The notes under the pieces were generated by a model. That model saw only the letters and a list, made by a program, of their open reading frames with translations. It did no database searches and was not told where the DNA came from. Positions 60,491 through 64,000 of a stretch of 64,000 bases of DNA are shown piece after piece. The stretch is from positions 74,816-138,815 of the forward strand of contig JAUJNP010000005.1 in the NCBI GenBank assembly GCA_030448105.1, written 5' to 3'. The position numbers and the translations under genes are program-made. This DNA is from Acidimicrobiales bacterium. GTDB lineage: Bacteria; Actinomycetota; Acidimicrobiia; Acidimicrobiales; Iamiaceae. Every line of letters begins with the position of its first letter. Position 1 is the stretch's first letter.

Positions 60491-62034
60491 ATGCGTGTGT
60501 TGCCTTCGGCAGATGGGGCGAGCGGGAGCACTGAACCGGTCCATGCGGTGGTGATCGCAGGAGGCGGCCCGACCGGGCTGATGTTGGCGGGCGAGCTGGC
60601 GTTGGCGGGGATCGACGTCGTCATCGTCGAACGGCGCGCTAGTCAGGATGTCGATGGGTCGCGAGCCGGCGGGCTTCACTCCCGCACCATCGAGGTGCTC
60701 GATCAGCGCGGCATCGCGGAACGGTTCCTCTCGGCGGGGCAGGAGCACCCGGCCGTGGGCTACGCCACCATCCCCTTGGACATCAGCGACTTCCCCCGCG
60801 CCACAACTGCCTACTCGCGCTCTGGCAGAGCCACTTCGAGCCCATCCTGGCCGACTGGGTCGACGAGCTCGGGGTTCCGGTCCTCCGTGGCTGCGAGGTG
60901 GTGGGTTTCGCTCAAGACGAGACCGGCGTCGATGTCGAGCTGTCCGGCGACCGCTCCATCCGAGCGGAGCACCTCGTGGGGTGCGACGGAGGACGCAGCC
61001 TGATCCGCAAGGCCGCCGGCATCGACTTCCCCGGCTTGGACCCCTCGACCAGCTGGATGATCGCCGAGGTCGAGATGGACGAGGAGCCGCAGCTCGGCCT
61101 GCGCCCCGAGGGTGGTGGCATCGGTCCCGTCAACCGGGCGGAGGGCGGAGGGCCGTTCGGGGTCGTGCTCAAGGAACGACACCTCGACCACACCAGTGAG
61201 CCCACCCTGCAGGATCTCCGCGAGGCACTCATCTTCGCCTACGGGACGGACTACGGGGCGCACAGCCCGACCCGGATCTCCCGCTTCACCGACATGAGCC
61301 GGCAGGCGGCGTCCTACCGGAAGGGACGTGTGCTGCTGGTTGGCGACGCCGCCCACGTGCATCCGCTGCAGGGCGGTCAGGGCCTCAACACCGGCGTGCA
61401 GGACGCCGTGAACCTGGGATGGAAGCTGGCCCAGGTGGTCGCCGGGACCTCACCGGAGAGCCTCCTCGACACCTACCACGCCGAACGGCATCCGGTCGGT
61501 GCCCGGGTGCTGCACAACACCATGGCGCAGGTCGCGCTCAGCACCTCCGACGACCGCCACCAGGCCCTGCGCGACACCATGGCCGAACTGCTGAGCATGG
61601 ACGAGCCGCGCCGGCACATCGCCGGGATGCTCTCCGGTCTCGACATCCACTACGACCTCGGAGAGGGGCACCCGCTGCTCGGGCGGCGCATGCCGGACCT
61701 CGACCTGCACACCGCGGACGGTCCCACGCGCGTCTTCGCCCTGCTACACGACGCCCGGCCCGTGCTCCTCAACTTCGGTGAACCCGGCGGATTCGACATC
61801 TCTCCTTGGGCGGATCGAGTCCGGTTGGTCGACGCCCGGCACGATGGCGTGTGGCAGCTCCCGGTCCTCGGCGAGGTCACTGCTCCCCCGGCCGTGTTGA
61901 TCCGACCCGACGGGCATGTCGCCTGGGCAGGAGACCTCACCGACCCAGAGCTGCCTCGAGCACTTGCGACCTGGTTCGGAGCGGCCACGCCGGCTCAAAC
62001 CCGACAACCGAGCGGCATCACGCCCGTCACCTAG
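60491..62034 (+). CDS. FAD-dependent aromatic monooxygenase (PheA/TfdB-like), one frameshift
   Basis: 514 residues after repair. FAD GxGxxG region VVIAGGGPTGLMLAGELAL, the DG motif LVGCDGGRSLIRKAAGID, and the GD motif GRVLLVGDAAHVHPLQGG, then LNTGVQDAVNLGWKLA; a thioredoxin-like C-terminal tail follows. One base is missing near 60800 (FPR joined to H-N-C-L-L-A-L-W). ATG 60491. Hydroxylates a phenolic or polyketide substrate by analogy; specificity unknown. Confidence 0.82.
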
Positions 62035-62094
62035 AGGAGCCGAGCTGAGCGCGGTCAACGCACTCGTCACGGCTTCGGGTGCTCGCCTGCGGTG

Positions 62095-62470
62095 TCAGCC
62101 GGATGGCGCGCCCCAACCGCCACCGCCCGGGGTGTTCATCCGCAACACGTCACCTGCCCGCATCCTGATGGTGCATTTGTCGGCAAGGCGCTCGGCCCTC
62201 GCCTCGTCACCATCCGGGAGGAGCCAGTTCTGGCCGACGGCTCCTGGTTCGCCCCGGCCAGGCCCCAGGGCTGGGACACCCGCCGTTCGGTGATCAGCGA
62301 GACGGTCACGTCCTCGAGCATCAGCAGGTCGCGCTCGATCCCCTCACCGCCTGGAGCCGAGCCGGCCCCGCCGCTCCCCCGCCGCAACCGGTACCGCAGC
62401 ACCCGCATCGGGAAGAAGCGCGCTCCAGTGCTTCGATGGGCGTGTTCTTCGTGTTGGTCAACTCCGTACG
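62095..62470 (-). pseudogene. C-terminal remnant of hydantoinase B / 5-oxoprolinase HyuB
   Basis: Minus-strand sequence in three frames reads T-N-T-K-N-T-P-I-E-A-L-E, then VLRYRLRRGSGGAG, then DVTVSLITERRVSQPWGLAG, then WLLPDGDEARAERLADKC, and ends with VLRMNTPGGGGWGAPSG and stop (62095). These are the successive conserved segments of the HyuB C-terminus. The upstream ~400 codons of the family are absent: the match starts about 62470, some 80 bp from the serine-recombinase ATG (62548). Read as a hyuB gene cut by a mobile-element boundary. Confidence 0.72.
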
Positions 62471-62547
62471 TTCTGACCACCGGACGCGACACCCGGGGGC
62501 CTGAGCGGCCTGGGAACGGTGACAGATCCTCGTGACCGGTGCGACCC

Positions 62548-63930
62548 ATGAACCGACGTGCCGCGATCTACGCCCGCCAGTCGATCACCCGCGAGGATCG
62601 GCGTCCCTCGACGTCCAGGTCGAGGCATGCCGTGATGCGGCACAACGGCTGAAGGTCGATGTGGTGAGCGAACTGGTGGAAGCACCATCGGCGTCGGGCT
62701 ACCGCAACCGGGGACGGAGTCGACCGAAGTTCGGCGAGAGCTGCTCGAGCTCACCGACTGCGTCGTCGCCTACAAGACCGACCGGCTGTCCCGAGGCGGC
62801 GGTCCCGGCTGGGCGCCGCTCGTCGACGCGTTCGAGTCGGCGGGGCGGGACCCGGATCGAACGGTGGCCACCGCCGACGGCTGGGTGAGCGAGTTCGAGA
62901 TCGGCATCCGCTCGGCGATGGACCGTGAGGAGTCGAAGAAGACCTCGGATCGGATGCTGGCCGTCCGGGCCGCGAGGCCAAGGAGGGCGTACCCCGAATC
63001 GCGGGACGACGCCCGTACGGGTTCTCCAGGGACATGACCGAGCACGTCGCCGACGAGGTGGTTCGCGCCCTGGAAGCCGTCGAGCGCGTGCTGGCAGGCG
63101 AGTCGATTTGGAGCATCTGCACGCACTGGAACGCCGACGGCGTACCCACGGTGATGGGTGGCCCGTGGACGGTGCAGACCTTGTCCTCGATCCTCACCTC
63201 AGGTCGGATTGCTGGGCTGCGGGCGCACAAGGGCATCGTCGTGGCCAAGGGCCGCTGGGAGCCGATCATCACCGAGGCCAAGCGCGACGACCTCGTCGCT
63301 GCCCTCGCACCGAAGCGATCCCGGCCTCGACGAGGCCGGACCTATCCGCTCACCGGGCTGATGCGCTGCGGGATGTGCGGCGCTCCGCTGCGGTCGCTCG
63401 CCCGTGAAGGCGGGCGGCGGTCCTACGCCTGCCGCAAGGGTCCCGGCCCCGACGGCTGCGGCAGCATCCGCATCCAGGCCCTCGGCATCGAGCGCTACGT
63501 ACGGGATCTCATCTGCGGAATGCTCGCCGACCCCGTGACACGAGCCGTGATGGCGAGCCTGGGCGAGCCCGCCAACAACGGCCATGCTGCGCTGGCCAGG
63601 CAGCTCCGGGCGGTCGAGTCGAAGCTCCAACGGCTCGTCGACCTCTACACCGAGGGCGACATCGACCGCGCCACCTTCCGAGCCCGCCGGGACGACATCG
63701 AGGAGGAGGCCGGGACGATCAGGGCCACGTTGGCGAACCGAACGGGCCGGCCCGTGCTCGCCGATGTACCCGGCACGTTTGAGGACCTCGTATCGGCATG
63801 GGACGAACGAGGGATCGACTTCCAGCGTCGTCTCATCGAGACCCTCATGCACCCGATCGTCGTCAACCCGGCCGGAGCCGTCCGCCGTACCTTCGATCCC
63901 GGTCGGGTCGAGATCACCCTGAGGGCCTAA
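62548..63930 (+). pseudogene. Large serine recombinase, frameshifted
   Basis: Resolvase/invertase-type recombinase of the large serine integrase class. The frame begins MNRRAAIYARQSI, where the Ser of R-Q-S is the catalytic nucleophile. Then come CVVAYKTDRLSRGG, GIRSAMDREESKKTSDRM, RRPYGFSRDM, a recombinase domain (LTSGRIAGLRAHKG), a zinc-ribbon-like CGMCGAPL ... CRKGPGPDGCG, and a coiled-coil-like tail. Three single-base losses near 62603, 62738 and 62970 break it. Sits against a truncated hyuB, so it is probably the integrase of an element continuing past 64000. Confidence 0.8.
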
Positions 63931-64000
63931 GTCGCGCGACGCTCAGCTCGCCTGCTTCGCCGGAAGATCATGCGCGTGAGTCGGCCTCTCGAGATGCCTC
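63931..64000. other. Window end, no feature seen
   Basis: 70 bp after the recombinase stop. No gene, hairpin or attachment-site core could be recognised in this short end. Confidence 0.5.

Noticed and set aside
62092-62535. Plus-strand frame opposite the hyuB remnant
   Set aside because: No family motif; the minus strand shows ordered HyuB segments, though in three frames.

Overview
The window is GC-rich throughout, with frequent GTG and TTG starts and many 1-13 nt gene overlaps. Its core genes (Ku with a LigD-type polymerase, a MoeZ-like protein, cobalamin-dependent MetH, LPXTG-like surface proteins) point to a high-GC actinobacterium. Class Acidimicrobiia is my best guess from gene style; it is not proven by anything in the window.

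Layout: (1) 1-4.7 kb: two methyltransferases, a YbhN-like membrane protein, a rhodanese-ThiF sulfurtransferase and a phosphotransferase. (2) 4.7-11.64 kb: an accessory segment bounded by two copies of the last ~78 bp of a sir2 gene, one a remnant and one the end of the intact gene. It carries phosphotransferases, an XRE-cupin regulator with a clear operator, a thioredoxin-reductase-like/methyltransferase fusion, a serine-hydrolase fragment, and a YCII/ECF sigma pair. (3) 11.6-20.2 kb: Sir2, an unknown protein, cobalamin adenosyltransferase, MetH, LigD-pol/Ku end joining and a membrane protein. (4) 20.3-41 kb: surface polysaccharide region with secreted proteins, PssD/PssE-like glycosyltransferase halves, GT2, Wzy-like polymerase, Wzx-like flippase, Wzz/BY-kinase, an initiating phosphotransferase, three sulfotransferases, two GH26-like proteins, a DUF4012 protein, a repeat-rich MPVTG surface protein and a sugar epimerase. 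(5) 41-46.4 kb: a LipB-LipA fusion beside the lipoyl-using E2 and E3 dehydrogenase subunits, then MscL and a tiny membrane ORF. (6) 46.4-49.8 kb: short-chain dehydrogenases, a vapBC-type toxin-antitoxin pair with a perfect palindromic operator, and a DinB-like protein. (7) 50-55.8 kb: a ~1,920-residue surface protein with a glycine-rich head, ten Ig-like repeats, a Thr-rich stalk and an LARTG-type sorting signal. (8) 55.8-64 kb: accessory genes (TetR, phosphotransferase, TfoX-like, glyoxalase, methyltransferase, FAD monooxygenase), ending in a frameshifted large serine recombinase next to the broken C-terminus of a hydantoinase B gene.

How the genes work together: genes from 21.6 to 31.1 kb are almost all translationally coupled and read as one polysaccharide assembly operon, probably making a sulfated glycan. 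The 41-46 kb block makes and lipoylates a 2-oxoacid dehydrogenase. No tRNA, rRNA or CRISPR array was seen.

Caution: about fifteen single- or two-base frameshifts occur, including in genes expected to be essential (E2 and E3). Some or all may be consensus errors, so 'broken' genes should be read with that in mind.
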